In this document: positions 43,273-52,200 of the stretch, piece after piece
Numbering within the stretch: position 1 is the first letter of the stretch
Layout of the letters: every line of letters begins with the position of its first letter
Assembly (NCBI GenBank): GCA_964344935.1
Contig: CAYFPL010000001.1
Span: forward strand, 1,178,001-1,242,000
Length of the DNA: 64,000 nucleotides
Reading direction: 5' to 3'
From: GCA-2731375 sp964344935
GTDB taxonomy: Bacteria > Pseudomonadota > Alphaproteobacteria > GCA-2731375
Made by a program: the position numbers and the translations under genes
Notes under the pieces: model-generated
The model's database searches: none
What the model was told of the DNA's origin: nothing
Seen by the model: the letters and a program-made list of their open reading frames with translations, nothing else

Positions 43273-44445
43273 CTAGCGGACCGCGCCCTCTGCCATCAGG
43301 CGATCGACCCTGGCTTGGTCGTAACCCAGGCCATGAAGCACTTCGCGGCTGTGCTGCCCCAGTCCCGGCGCCTGCTGGCCGGGATCGTCCGGCTGCATCG
43401 CCACCGTGCCCGGGATTTGCGGGATCGGGATCATACCCATGCCCGGCTGGGTCATCATCTGAACCGCACCAGTGGCAACCACGTGGGGGTCGGCATACCA
43501 ATCGCCGTGCTCCGCCACGGGCTGGCACAAAAGACCCGCCGCGGTCAAAATATCGGTCCATTCGCCGGCCGGCTTTTGCATCAGGATGTCCTGAATGGCG
43601 GGGCCGAGCGTGTCCATGTTATCCGCCCGGCTGGCGAAGTTCACATAGCGGGGGTCTTCCGCCAAGGCCGGCGCGCCAAGGGCCAGGCATAATTGCGGGA
43701 AATGATCTTCCTTGACCATGGTGATCGCGAGGTATCCCTGCTGCGTTTCATAACTGCCCGCAGGTGCATTGTTCGTCGCCGGAATACCGCCTTCCAGGTG
43801 ATAATCGGCGATCAGGGAGGTTTGCACCGCTGCCGCCGCCTGCATCAGGCTGCAATCGATGAACCGGCCTTCGGATTGGCCTTGCTTTGCATACAGAGCG
43901 GATGACAGGGCCTGATAGGCATAGAGCGCGGTGACGCAATCAACAATGTAATGGCCCACCCGGTGGGGTACGCCGTCCTGGCCCCGGTTGATGGACATCA
44001 GGCCGGAGAATGACTGCAGCACCGTATCTGTTGCCGGCCGGTCTGCGTAGGGACCATCGTGGCCGAAACCGCTGACCGCCAGATAGATGACACCCGGGTT
44101 AAAGGCGCGCACGTCCTCATACGCCAGCCCGAAACGGGCGCAAACGCCGGGGCGGAAGCCCTCGATAAAGACATCGCAACCCTGGGCCAGATCCTTGGCC
44201 ACGGCCAGACCTTCGGGGTTCTTCAGATCCAGGACGATGCTCTTTTTGCCCCGATTAGCGGCCATAGAGATCGAGGACTGGTCGCCATAGACTTTACCCA
44301 GGCTCCGCGCCCAGTCGCCTTCGGGCGGTTCCACTTTGATGACTTCGGCGCCGTATTGGGCCAGCAGTTCAGCGCAATAGGGGCCAGCGAAACCTTGGCT
44401 CAAGTCCAGAACCTTCAGTCCCGCGAATGGTTTCTCGTAGCTCAT
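43273..44445 (-). CDS. CaiB/BaiF-family CoA-transferase
   Basis: A 390-residue class III CoA-transferase starting FAGLKVLDLSQGFAGPYCAELLAQYGAEVIKVE. It contains NRGKKSIVLDLKNPEGL, DVFIEGFRPGVCARFGL and a likely catalytic Asp in GHYIVDCVTALYAY. It resembles the dehydratase-type and formyl/succinyl-CoA transferase group. It lies 14 bases upstream of trkH but shares no function with it. It is a paralogue of the protein at 32949 but clearly diverged. Confidence 0.92.
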   Translation of the reverse strand: MSYEKPFAGLKVLDLSQGFAGPYCAELLAQYGAEVIKVEPPEGDWARSLGKVYGDQSSISMAANRGKKSIVLDLKNPEGLAVAKDLAQGCDVFIEGFRPGVCARFGLAYEDVRAFNPGVIYLAVSGFGHDGPYADRPATDTVLQSFSGLMSINRGQDGVPHRVGHYIVDCVTALYAYQALSSALYAKQGQSEGRFIDCSLMQAAAAVQTSLIADYHLEGGIPATNNAPAGSYETQQGYLAITMVKEDHFPQLCLALGAPALAEDPRYVNFASRADNMDTLGPAIQDILMQKPAGEWTDILTAAGLLCQPVAEHGDWYADPHVVATGAVQMMTQPGMGMIPIPQIPGTVAMQPDDPGQQAPGLGQHSREVLHGLGYDQARVDRLMAEGAVR

Positions 44446-44487
44446 GAGGGCACATCATAGGCCCATGATCCCGTCCTGGTAACGGAA

Positions 44488-45447
44488 TTATGCGACCGAG
44501 CAGGAACCCCCGCCCAGGACGCAAAAACGGGCGCAATGGGGGTGGTTCAACGCCACCGGCTCGTTCGCCGCCGCCAGGGTTGAACCCATCTTGAAGCGCT
44601 CATCGTAGGGCAGCAGAGTACAGGGCATCACCGTCAACTGCGTATCACCCTTGTGTTTGACCACCATGCGGGACGTGGCGCACATCATGGCGTCCGGCGA
44701 GACGTTCAGGATGCCCCAGCAGGCGGTTGTGATCTCTGGCACATCCAGACTTTCATCCATCTCTGGAAACAGTACCAATTCGACGGGATTGTCCGCATCC
44801 ACCGGAATGCCATTGCCTTCGATGAATTTCGCATAGCCCTGGCGCAGATGTGCCTCGTCCTCGCCAGACAGGGTGCGGCCGGCGATGTTGATGTTGAAGC
44901 CGTTTTCCGACAGCCAGAGCAGACCCTTCAGCATCCGGCGCCAAGAATGGGCGCCCCGTTCCAGTTCGTGCACGTCCGGGGCATAATGATCCACCGATAT
45001 GCGCAGACAAAGCTGATCTCCGTAATTCTCGCGCAGGGCCAGCAGGCCGTCAGACAGTTTCATCATGGGCCGCATGGCATTGGTCAGAACCAGAACCCGG
45101 TAGCCCCGGCCCAAAGCATCTTCCAACATGGCCAGGATATCCGGGTTCATGAACGGCTCACCGCCGGTGAAACCGATCTCGCTGGCCTGCCAGTCGCTTT
45201 GCAATTCGTCCAGCATGCCTGAAACTTCCGCCGCCGTAAGATAGGCAAGACGATCGTTGGTGGGGCTGGATTCGATGTAACAGTTTGTGCAGGTCAGATT
45301 GCACAGGGTGCCCGTGTTGAACCACAGGGTATCCAGCCTGTTCAGGGTAACGGCTGCCCTGGGATCGCCGTCCAATGTCCATTTCGGATTGTTGAACTTT
45401 CCCTGGTCCAGCGAGTTGGGCCGCTTGTCCGTAACCGCACTGTTCAT
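44488..45447 (-). CDS. Radical SAM protein of unknown function
   Basis: A 319-residue protein with the radical SAM cluster motif CNLTCTNC near residue 48, followed by GFTGGEPFMNPDI for SAM binding and LRISVDHYAPDVHE in the barrel. The C terminus carries further cysteines (CTLLPY, CARFCVLGGGSCS), possibly binding a second cluster, though shorter than a full SPASM domain. It generates a 5'-deoxyadenosyl radical to modify an unknown substrate. The gene is isolated: convergent with nothing and divergent from the tRNA gene, with no precursor peptide visible beside it. Confidence 0.85.
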   Translation of the reverse strand: MNSAVTDKRPNSLDQGKFNNPKWTLDGDPRAAVTLNRLDTLWFNTGTLCNLTCTNCYIESSPTNDRLAYLTAAEVSGMLDELQSDWQASEIGFTGGEPFMNPDILAMLEDALGRGYRVLVLTNAMRPMMKLSDGLLALRENYGDQLCLRISVDHYAPDVHELERGAHSWRRMLKGLLWLSENGFNINIAGRTLSGEDEAHLRQGYAKFIEGNGIPVDADNPVELVLFPEMDESLDVPEITTACWGILNVSPDAMMCATSRMVVKHKGDTQLTVMPCTLLPYDERFKMGSTLAAANEPVALNHPHCARFCVLGGGSCSVA

Positions 45448-45572
45448 CTAAAAATCCATTTCACAATAGACTCAAATAATTGGCGGCAGTCTTGCAGACG
45501 CCGCTTCGATGTCAACGGGTCAAAACTAGCCCCTCGCGCGACTGTGATCATATGTGTTAAATTTTCTATGCT

Positions 45573-45646
45573 GCGGGCGTAGCTCAATGGTAGAGCAGAA
45601 GCTTCCCAAGCTTACGACGAGGGTTCGATTCCCTTCGCCCGCTCCA
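45573..45646 (+). tRNA. tRNA-Gly (anticodon CCC)
   Basis: A 74-base cloverleaf. The acceptor stem GCGGGCG pairs with CGCCCGC and is followed by U and an encoded CCA. The D arm is GCTC...GAGC, the anticodon loop TTCCCAA carries CCC, and the T arm is GAGGGTTCGATTCCCTT with the TTCGATT loop. The next protein gene starts 22 bases after the CCA. Confidence 0.97.
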
Positions 45647-45668
45647 TCATCCATCGGGGAATTGGCGT

Positions 45669-46622
45669 ATGGCGAAGTTGAAGGCGGTTTTTCACTATGC
45701 CGCAAGCGCGGGCATTGCCGAACGCCTGGCAGCCGCCGAATCCGATTGGCTGAGCATCGAAAGCTGTGACGAGGGCGACGACGAACGCCTGTTCCAATTG
45801 ATGGCCGATGCTGATGTGCTATGGCATGTCCTGCAGCCGGCCACGGCAGAGGTGATCCAGGCTGCGCCCAATTTGCGCCTGATCCAGAAGATCGGCGTCG
45901 GCGTCAATACCATCGATCTCGATGCCGCCAAGAGCCGCGAAATTGTCGTCTGCAACATGCCCGGCACCAACAGCCAGGGCGTGGCCGAGGCGACGGTTTT
46001 GTTGATGCTTTCAGCGCTGCGCCGGGCCCAGGCCTTCCACGATGCCACCCGCCGGGGCGATGGCTGGCGCATGGACGCCGCCATTTTCGATCAGGTGGGA
46101 GAAGTCTCGGGCCGCACCGTGGGCCTTGTGGGCTATGGCGAAGTGGGCCGCCGTGTCGCGCCGGTTCTGGCCGCCCTTGGCGCGCGGGTCATTTATACCG
46201 CAACATCTCCTAAAGCCGAAGCCGTGGCGGATTGGCGGGAGCTAGAGGCGTTGCTGGCGGAAAGCGACGTAATCTCTCTGCACCTGCCCCTCACGGGGGA
46301 AACCGAGAATGTGATCGACGAGGCGGCAATTGCCGCCATGAAGCCGGGCGCTGTTCTGGTTAACACGGCCCGCGGCGGCCTGGTGGATCAAGCGGCGCTG
46401 CATCATGCCCTGACGAACGGTAGATTGCGCGCCGCCGGCCTGGATGTCTTTGCCGAAGAACCGGTCGCGGCAGATAACCCGCTGTTGTCCCTGGAAAATG
46501 TGGCGTTGATGCCCCATGTCGCCTGGTTGACGCCGGAAACCTTCGACCGCAGTATCCACATCGCCGTTGAGAACAGCCGCAGGCTGATCGACGGCGGCGA
46601 TTTCCAGCATCGGGTGGTTTGA
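45669..46622 (+). CDS. D-isomer 2-hydroxyacid dehydrogenase family protein
   Basis: A 317-residue NAD-dependent dehydrogenase. The cofactor loop is VGLVGYGEVGRR near residue 155, and the catalytic Arg, Glu and His lie in NTARGGLVD, DVFAEEP and LMPHVAW. Members reduce 2-oxo acids or oxidise D-2-hydroxy acids (for example phosphoglycerate, glyoxylate). GGGGA precedes the ATG. It follows the tRNA after 22 bases and is 7 bases before the MaoC gene, so a three-gene operon with MaoC and threonine aldolase is likely. Confidence 0.9.
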   Translation: MAKLKAVFHYAASAGIAERLAAAESDWLSIESCDEGDDERLFQLMADADVLWHVLQPATAEVIQAAPNLRLIQKIGVGVNTIDLDAAKSREIVVCNMPGTNSQGVAEATVLLMLSALRRAQAFHDATRRGDGWRMDAAIFDQVGEVSGRTVGLVGYGEVGRRVAPVLAALGARVIYTATSPKAEAVADWRELEALLAESDVISLHLPLTGETENVIDEAAIAAMKPGAVLVNTARGGLVDQAALHHALTNGRLRAAGLDVFAEEPVAADNPLLSLENVALMPHVAWLTPETFDRSIHIAVENSRRLIDGGDFQHRVV

Positions 46623-46629
46623 CGACGGC

Positions 46630-47127
46630 ATGTCGACGATCAACGAACAGGCGCCGTTCAACGGCCATGTGCATTTCGAGGATTTCCAAAAAGGTGACCG
46701 CTTTATCTATGGCGCCTACGAGATGCGTCGCGATGAGATGGTCGCATTCGCCGAACAATTCGACCCCGAGCCCTTTCATCTGGACGCCGAAGCCGCCAAG
46801 GCCATGGGCTGGGACGACCTGATCGCCTCAGGCCCCCATGTCTGTTCCGCCTGGCGGCGCATGTCCAAGGATGCCTTCGGGGCGGCGGACGCCTTCGTAT
46901 CGCCCGGCTGGGACGCCATCCGCTGGCGCATGCCGGTGCTGGTGGGCCACATCCTGACGGTAACATCCGATGTGGTCGAAGCCCGCCCCCTCAATAGCCG
47001 GCCAAATCTAGGCTATGTGGAATTCGACAATCAGATTCATAACCAGCACGGCGAATTAACCACCACCATGACCACGAAATGGATGATCTATCGCCGCGAT
47101 CATCCATCATCAGAGGCAGCAGGATGA
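46630..47127 (+). CDS. MaoC-family dehydratase
   Basis: A 165-residue single hot-dog protein. Near residue 20 it has FQKGDRFIYGAYEMRRDEMVAFAEQFDPEPFHLD, the R-hydratase motif with Asp and His, and ASGPHVCSAWRRM where the family has GLH. The C-terminal part covers the rest of the fold. It would hydrate a 2-enoyl thioester or related double bond. Its stop overlaps the threonine aldolase start by 4 bases (ATGA). Confidence 0.9.
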   Translation: MSTINEQAPFNGHVHFEDFQKGDRFIYGAYEMRRDEMVAFAEQFDPEPFHLDAEAAKAMGWDDLIASGPHVCSAWRRMSKDAFGAADAFVSPGWDAIRWRMPVLVGHILTVTSDVVEARPLNSRPNLGYVEFDNQIHNQHGELTTTMTTKWMIYRRDHPSSEAAG

Positions 47128-48161
47128 GCGCACCCCGCATCGATCTTTACAGCGACACCCATACCAAACCGACCCCGGCCATGCGCCAGGCCATGGCGGA
47201 AGCAGAGGTGGGTGACGAACAGCAATTCGAGGATCCCACGGTCAACAAGCTTTGCGACATGGTAGCGGAGCTGTTGAGTCAGGAGGCGGCCGTCTTCCTC
47301 CCTTCGGGGACCATGTGCAATCAGATCGCCTTCCGGGTGCATTGCCGGCCGGGCGATGAGATCATCCTCGACTACACCGCGCATCCCATCAATGCGGAGA
47401 GTGGTGGCCCGTCGGCACTAGCCGGGGCGCAGACACGAACCCTGCATTCGGAACTTGGCATCTTCACCGCCGATCAGGTGCGCGAGGCGATCCGACCGGT
47501 GCGCCGGCATCTACCCAGCAGCCGGGTGGTTTCCATCGAGAACACCACCAATGCCGGCGGCGGCAGCGTCTGGCCCATTGACGACATTGCCAGCGTCACC
47601 GCGGTGGCCAAGGAAAACGGTATGGCGGCGCATATGGACGGCGCCCGGCTTATGAACGCCGTGGTGGAGAGCGGTACGCCGGCTCAGGAATACGGCCGGC
47701 ATTTCGATAGTTTATGGCTGGATCTGTCCAAAGGTCTGGGCTGTCCCATCGGTGGCGTCCTGGCGGGCAGCCGCGATTTCATCGATCAGGCCTGGCGTTT
47801 CAAACAGCAGATGGGCGGGGCCATGCGCCAGGCCGGCATCATTGCCGCTGCCGGCGTCTATGCATTAGAGAATCATGTCGACCGCTTGGCCGAGGACCAC
47901 GAGAACGCCCGTGCCTTCTGCCGCGATATCGCCCAGATTCCCGGCATCAAACTGATTTTCGATCACTGCCCCACGAATTTGGCCTTTTTCGATGTCTCAG
48001 AGACCGGCATGGACGCGGCCACGGTGTCGGAAAAGCTGCTGGCCCATGACGTCCGCATCGGCGCCATGGGACCTTACCGCATGCGCGCGGTGACCCATCT
48101 GGATGTAACAAGAGAACAGTTGTCGGAAGCGGCCGATGCTCTGCGCAAAGTGGTGAACTAG
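47124..48161 (+). CDS. ltaE: Low-specificity L-threonine aldolase
   Basis: A 345-residue fold-type I PLP enzyme. The N terminus reads IDLYSDTHTKPTPAMRQAMAEAEVGDEQ, the family start, followed by VFLPSGTMCNQIA. The Schiff-base Lys is in WLDLSKGLGCPIGGVLAGS near residue 205, and HMDGARLMNA holds the PLP-binding Asp. It splits threonine or allo-threonine to glycine and acetaldehyde, or acts on other 3-hydroxy amino acids. The MaoC and hydroxyacid dehydrogenase partners suggest a pathway for a less common 3-hydroxy amino acid, which is inference. Confidence 0.93.
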   Translation: MSAPRIDLYSDTHTKPTPAMRQAMAEAEVGDEQQFEDPTVNKLCDMVAELLSQEAAVFLPSGTMCNQIAFRVHCRPGDEIILDYTAHPINAESGGPSALAGAQTRTLHSELGIFTADQVREAIRPVRRHLPSSRVVSIENTTNAGGGSVWPIDDIASVTAVAKENGMAAHMDGARLMNAVVESGTPAQEYGRHFDSLWLDLSKGLGCPIGGVLAGSRDFIDQAWRFKQQMGGAMRQAGIIAAAGVYALENHVDRLAEDHENARAFCRDIAQIPGIKLIFDHCPTNLAFFDVSETGMDAATVSEKLLAHDVRIGAMGPYRMRAVTHLDVTREQLSEAADALRKVVN

Positions 48162-48200
48162 GCCAAGATTCGCGACGGCGATACCGTCATTCGAAAATTA

Positions 48201-48413
48201 TCAGGCCAGGGCGTCCAACTCGGCGTCGGTCGGGAATCGTCCTTGGGCCTTTTTCGAATAGGCCAAGCGCCCGTCCACGGTAATTTCGAACTTGCCGCCA
48301 CCTGATGCGGTCAGGGTGACATCTGCGCCGAACTTTTCCACGATCCGGTCCCTCGCACGGAGGGCATTGGGTTCGTAATTTCACTGCATACAGTATTCGA
48401 TATCGACGTTCAT
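48201..48413 (-). CDS. SelW-like (Rdx family) selenoprotein, Sec at codon 11
   Basis: Reading through one in-frame TGA (48381-48383), the frame gives 70 residues beginning MNVDIEYCMQ-Sec-NYEPNA and ending GRFPTDAELDALA. The C-x-x-Sec pair at positions 8 and 11 is where SelW/SelT/SelH proteins carry their redox motif, and the remainder (ALRARDRIVEKFG, GGGKFEITVDG, SKKAQGRFP) matches the thioredoxin-like Rdx fold. The reading frame stays conserved after the TGA, so it is recoded and not broken. GAGGAC lies 7 bases before the ATG, and a SECIS-like hairpin follows the TGA. It is 22 bases after the TerB-J gene. The likely role is a thiol/selenol redox protein. selA, selB and selC must be elsewhere. 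Confidence 0.88.
48350..48380 (-). promoter_or_regulatory. SECIS-like hairpin downstream of the selenocysteine UGA
   Basis: On the minus strand CCCTC (48364-48360) and GAGGG (48354-48350) form a 5-base stem with loop CGTGC. The loop begins 21 bases after the UGA and has G as its second base. Known bacterial SECIS elements have a short loop with an early G, 16-37 bases beyond the UGA, so this fits. SelB recognition itself is inferred. Confidence 0.7.
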
Positions 48414-48435
48414 GTTGTCCTCGTAACCCTATCCT

Positions 48436-49161
48436 TCAATTAAACCCGCGCTGGCGCGCAATGCGGTCATAGGCATCGTTAATAGTGGCTAATTTTTCGT
48501 TAGCCAAATCGACAAACTCCTGGGGCAGGCCGCGCGCGATGGCCCGGTCGGGATGGTTCTCTACCGTCAAAGCCCGCCAGGCGATTTTGATAGTTTCCTC
48601 GTCCGCATCCATCTCGACCCCGAGTATTGTATAGGGGTCGGCCAGGTCCGGGCCTAGATGATAGGCGCGAATACGGGAGAAACCCGCGGCATCGAAGCCA
48701 AAAATCTCCGCCACTTTTTCTAGGTACTCCAACTCCGCCGGATGTACCACGTTATCCGCCTTGGCGATATGGAACAGGCCATGCAACAGGTCTTCCAGCG
48801 TCTGTGAGGCGGGATCGAACAAATCCGCGATCTGTCCGGCATAGGCCTCAAAACCGGCCACATCTTTACGGGCAAGATTGAAGACCCGTGAAACATCCTT
48901 CATGTCCTCGGGCGAAATCTTGAAAACCTGTTTGAAGGCTTCGACTTCGTCCTTGGTCACCTGGCCGTCCGCCTTGGCCATCTTCGCACCAAGGGCGATA
49001 ACGCCGATTGTAAAGGCCACCTGGCGGGTGGCGTCACCCTGCTCGCCGGTAAATTGGCGAAGCGTATCGGCTGCCTGACCGGCGATACCGCTGATCAAAC
49101 CGCCCAGCGGACCGCCCAAAGCTCCGCCTACACCGCGTACAATTCCACTCCAAATACTCAT
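48436..49161 (-). CDS. TerB-like and J-domain protein (DjlA-like co-chaperone)
   Basis: A 241-residue protein. A glycine-rich segment (VRGVGGALGGPLGGLISGIAG) near the N terminus may bind membrane. Residues about 45-155 are an all-helical TerB domain (AKADGQVTKDEVEAFKQVF and AKADNVVHPAELEYLEKV). A C-terminal J domain starts at DPYTILGVEMDADEE, with the essential HPD in TVENHPDRA. J proteins activate DnaK ATPase. It has the DjlA order without a clear N-terminal transmembrane anchor. ATG at 49161 is chosen; one at 49173 is possible. The SelW-like gene follows. Confidence 0.85.
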   Translation of the reverse strand: MSIWSGIVRGVGGALGGPLGGLISGIAGQAADTLRQFTGEQGDATRQVAFTIGVIALGAKMAKADGQVTKDEVEAFKQVFKISPEDMKDVSRVFNLARKDVAGFEAYAGQIADLFDPASQTLEDLLHGLFHIAKADNVVHPAELEYLEKVAEIFGFDAAGFSRIRAYHLGPDLADPYTILGVEMDADEETIKIAWRALTVENHPDRAIARGLPQEFVDLANEKLATINDAYDRIARQRGFN

Positions 49162-49245
49162 GCCGCCGATCATCCTATTTTCGCGGACGGCTACCCTAAG
49201 GCTGTCCCAGCGCCATTGGCAAGTATTGGTTGCCTAACATAAATT

Positions 49246-49266
49246 TTATCGATATTTTGTCGATAA
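49246..49266. promoter_or_regulatory. AT-rich inverted repeat before the 5-oxoprolinase gene, MarR operator candidate
   Basis: TTATCGA (49246-49252) and TCGATAA (49260-49266) form perfect 7-base arms separated by 7 bases, within an A/T-rich patch just before the coding start. The operon ends in a MarR-type gene, so autoregulation through this site is the simplest reading. Confidence 0.5.
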
Positions 49267-49290
49267 TTTATTCTTATGTGGATAGAGAAT

Positions 49291-52200
49291 ATGTCCGAAA
49301 AATGGGATTTCTGGATTGATCGTGGCGGCACTTTTACCGATGTGGTGGCCCGGCGCCCCGGTCAGGGCTACCTGAGTCACAAGCTGCTTTCCGAGAATCC
49401 GGAGCAGTATCCCGATGCCGCATTGCAGGGCATCCGGGACCTGCTCGGCATCGCCAAAAACGAACCCATCCCGAACGAACGGATTGCCTCCGTCAAGATG
49501 GGCACGACCGTAGGGACCAACGCACTATTGGAGCGACAGGGCGACCGCACAGTGCTGGTCACCAACCTTGGCTTCCGGGACGCTCTGCGCATCGGCTACC
49601 AAAACCGCCCCCGACTGTTCGATCTGGATATCAAACTGCCCGAGATGTTGTACGAACGGGTGATCGAGGTGACAGGAAGATTCACCGCGCAGGGCGAGGA
49701 ACGGACGCCCATTGACCTGGAAGAAGCCCGAACGGGTTTGCAGGCGGCCTATGACGCCGGCATTCGCGCTTGCGCAATCGTGTTCCTGCACGGCTATCGC
49801 TACACCGCCCACGAACGGGCCGTGGCGGATGTGGCCCGGGACATCGGCTTCACGCAGATATCCACTTCTCACGAGGTCAGCCCTCTGATGAAGATGGTGG
49901 GCCGCGGCGATACCACCGTGGTCGATGCCTATCTCTCTCCCATCTTGCGCCGATATGTCAGCCGGGTCGCCGCCGAATTGGGCGATACGCGGCTGATGTT
50001 CATGCAATCCAACGGCGGCCTGACGGACGCCAGTTTGTTCCAGGGCAAGGACTGTATTCTTTCCGGGCCGGCGGGCGGTGTGGTTGGTGCGGTCCGAACC
50101 ACGGCCATGGCCGGATTCGAGAAGATTATCGGTTTCGACATGGGCGGCACGTCGACGGATGTCTCCCACTATGCTGGCGAGTTTGAGCGGGCCTTTGAAA
50201 GTGAAGTGGCCGGCGTCCGCATGCGGGCGCCGATGATGCATATCCATACCGTGGCCGCGGGCGGCGGCTCAATCCTGCATTACGATGGCGCCCGTTTTAC
50301 GGTAGGCCCGGATTCCGCCGGCGCCAACCCAGGGCCCGCTTGCTATCGCCGTGGCGGCCCCCTGGCGGTGACTGACTGCAATGTCATGCTGGGCAAGCTG
50401 AATCCCGATTTCTTCCCCAAGGTCTTTGGCCCCAACGGCGACGAGCCGTTGAACCGTGAAGCCGTGGTGGCAAAGTTCACCGACCTGGCGAAGAAGATCC
50501 AAGCCTCCGGTGGCGAGGTCATGACGCCGGAGCAAGTCGCCGACGGCTACCTCACCATCGCCGTGGAGAATATGGCCAATGCCATCAAGAAAATCTCCAT
50601 TCAACGCGGCTATGACGTCTCGGAATATGTGCTGAGCTGCTTTGGCGGTGCCGGCGGCCAGCATGCCTGCCTGGTGGCAGATGCCCTAGGCATGAAGAAA
50701 GTGTTCATCCATCCCCTGGCCGGCGTACTGTCGGCCTATGGCATGGGCCTGGCGGACGTCCGCGCCATGCGCGAGCGGGCCGTGGAGGCGATCCTGGATG
50801 ACGGGCTTATGTCGGAACTCGACGCGACTCTGGACGAATTGGCCGCCGAAGGCCTGGCGGAACTGCAGGGCCAGGACATTTCCGACGACCGTATTTCCGT
50901 TCTGCGTAAAGTGCACCTGCGCTATCAAGGCACGGATACTGCCCTGGTCGTCGATTACGCGGACAAAGCGGAAGTGATTGCCGCCTTTGAAGAGGCCCAT
51001 CGCCAACAATTCGGTTTCATTGACCCGGCCAAGGCCCATGTGGTCGAGGCGGTCTCCATCGAAGCCATCGGCGCCGGCGAACCCGCCGTGGATGACCCAC
51101 TCGACCCTGCCGGCGGCTGCCGCATCGATGCCATGCCTGCCTTGGCAACCGTGCCCGCATACATGGCCGGGACATATCACGATACGCCCGTTATCGACCG
51201 CAACGACCTACGCCCTGGCGACAAAGTCAGCGGCCCGGCGATCCTGCGCGAGGACACCGCGACCACGGTCATCGAACCTGGCTGGCAGGCGGAATTGACG
51301 GGCGTGGGCCATTTGGTACTGACCCGCATCCAGCCCCTACCCAAACGGGTCGCCGTCGGCACCGAGGCTGACCCGGTGATGTTGGAAATCTTCAACAATC
51401 TGTTCATGTCGATTGCGGAGCAGATGGGTCTGGTGCTGGAAAAGACCACGAATTCCGTGAACATCAAGGAACGTCTGGATTTTTCCTGCGCCGTGTTCGA
51501 CCAAAACGGCGAGTTGATCGCCAATGCCCCCCATATGCCGGTGCATCTGGGCAGCATGGATGAATCCATCAAAGCGGTGATCCGTGTCCATAAAGCGGCC
51601 ATGCGCCCCGGCGATGTCTTCGTCCTCAACGCGCCCTATAACGGCGGCACGCACCTGCCCGATGTCACCGTGATCACGCCGGTCTTTGACGATGATATGG
51701 CCGGTGACGAGGCAAAGGTCCTGTTCTATGTTGCCTCCCGCGGCCATCACGCCGAAATCGGCGGCATCTCGCCCGGCTCGATGCCCCCATACAGCCGTAA
51801 TGTGGAAGAGGAAGGCGTCCTGATCGACAACATCAAGCTGGTGGATCAGGGCCGGTTCCTGGAAACGGAAATCCGCGAGGTCTTGGCCTCGGGCCGCTAC
51901 CCCTCGCGCAATCCCGACAGCAATATCGCCGATCTGAAGGCGCAGATTGCCGCCTGCGAAAAGGGCGTGCAGGAACTGCGCCGTGTGGTGGAGCACTTCG
52001 GATTGGATGTGGTGCACGCCTATATGGGCCATGTGCAGGATAATGCGGAAGAATCCGTGCGCCGTGTGATCGACGTGCTGAAGACCGGCAGCTTCGAGTG
52101 TCCCATGGACGACGGCGCCGTGATCAAGGTGCAGGTTTCCATCGATCATCAGGCCCGTGCCGCCAAGATCGATTTCACCGGCACCTCGAAACAGCTTGAA

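Noticed and set aside
43259..43561. Longer N terminus for TrkH
   Set aside because: The extension is Gly/Arg/Pro-rich, overlaps the CoA-transferase in another frame and has no membrane helix.
45573..45646. tRNA-Gly 3' end as an integration site
   Set aside because: No integrase, no repeated 3' end and ordinary metabolic genes directly downstream.
48381..48383. In-frame TGA read as a nonsense mutation making a pseudogene
   Set aside because: The frame is intact and family-like on both sides, the TGA is exactly at the CxxU position, and a SECIS-like hairpin follows; recoding explains all of it.
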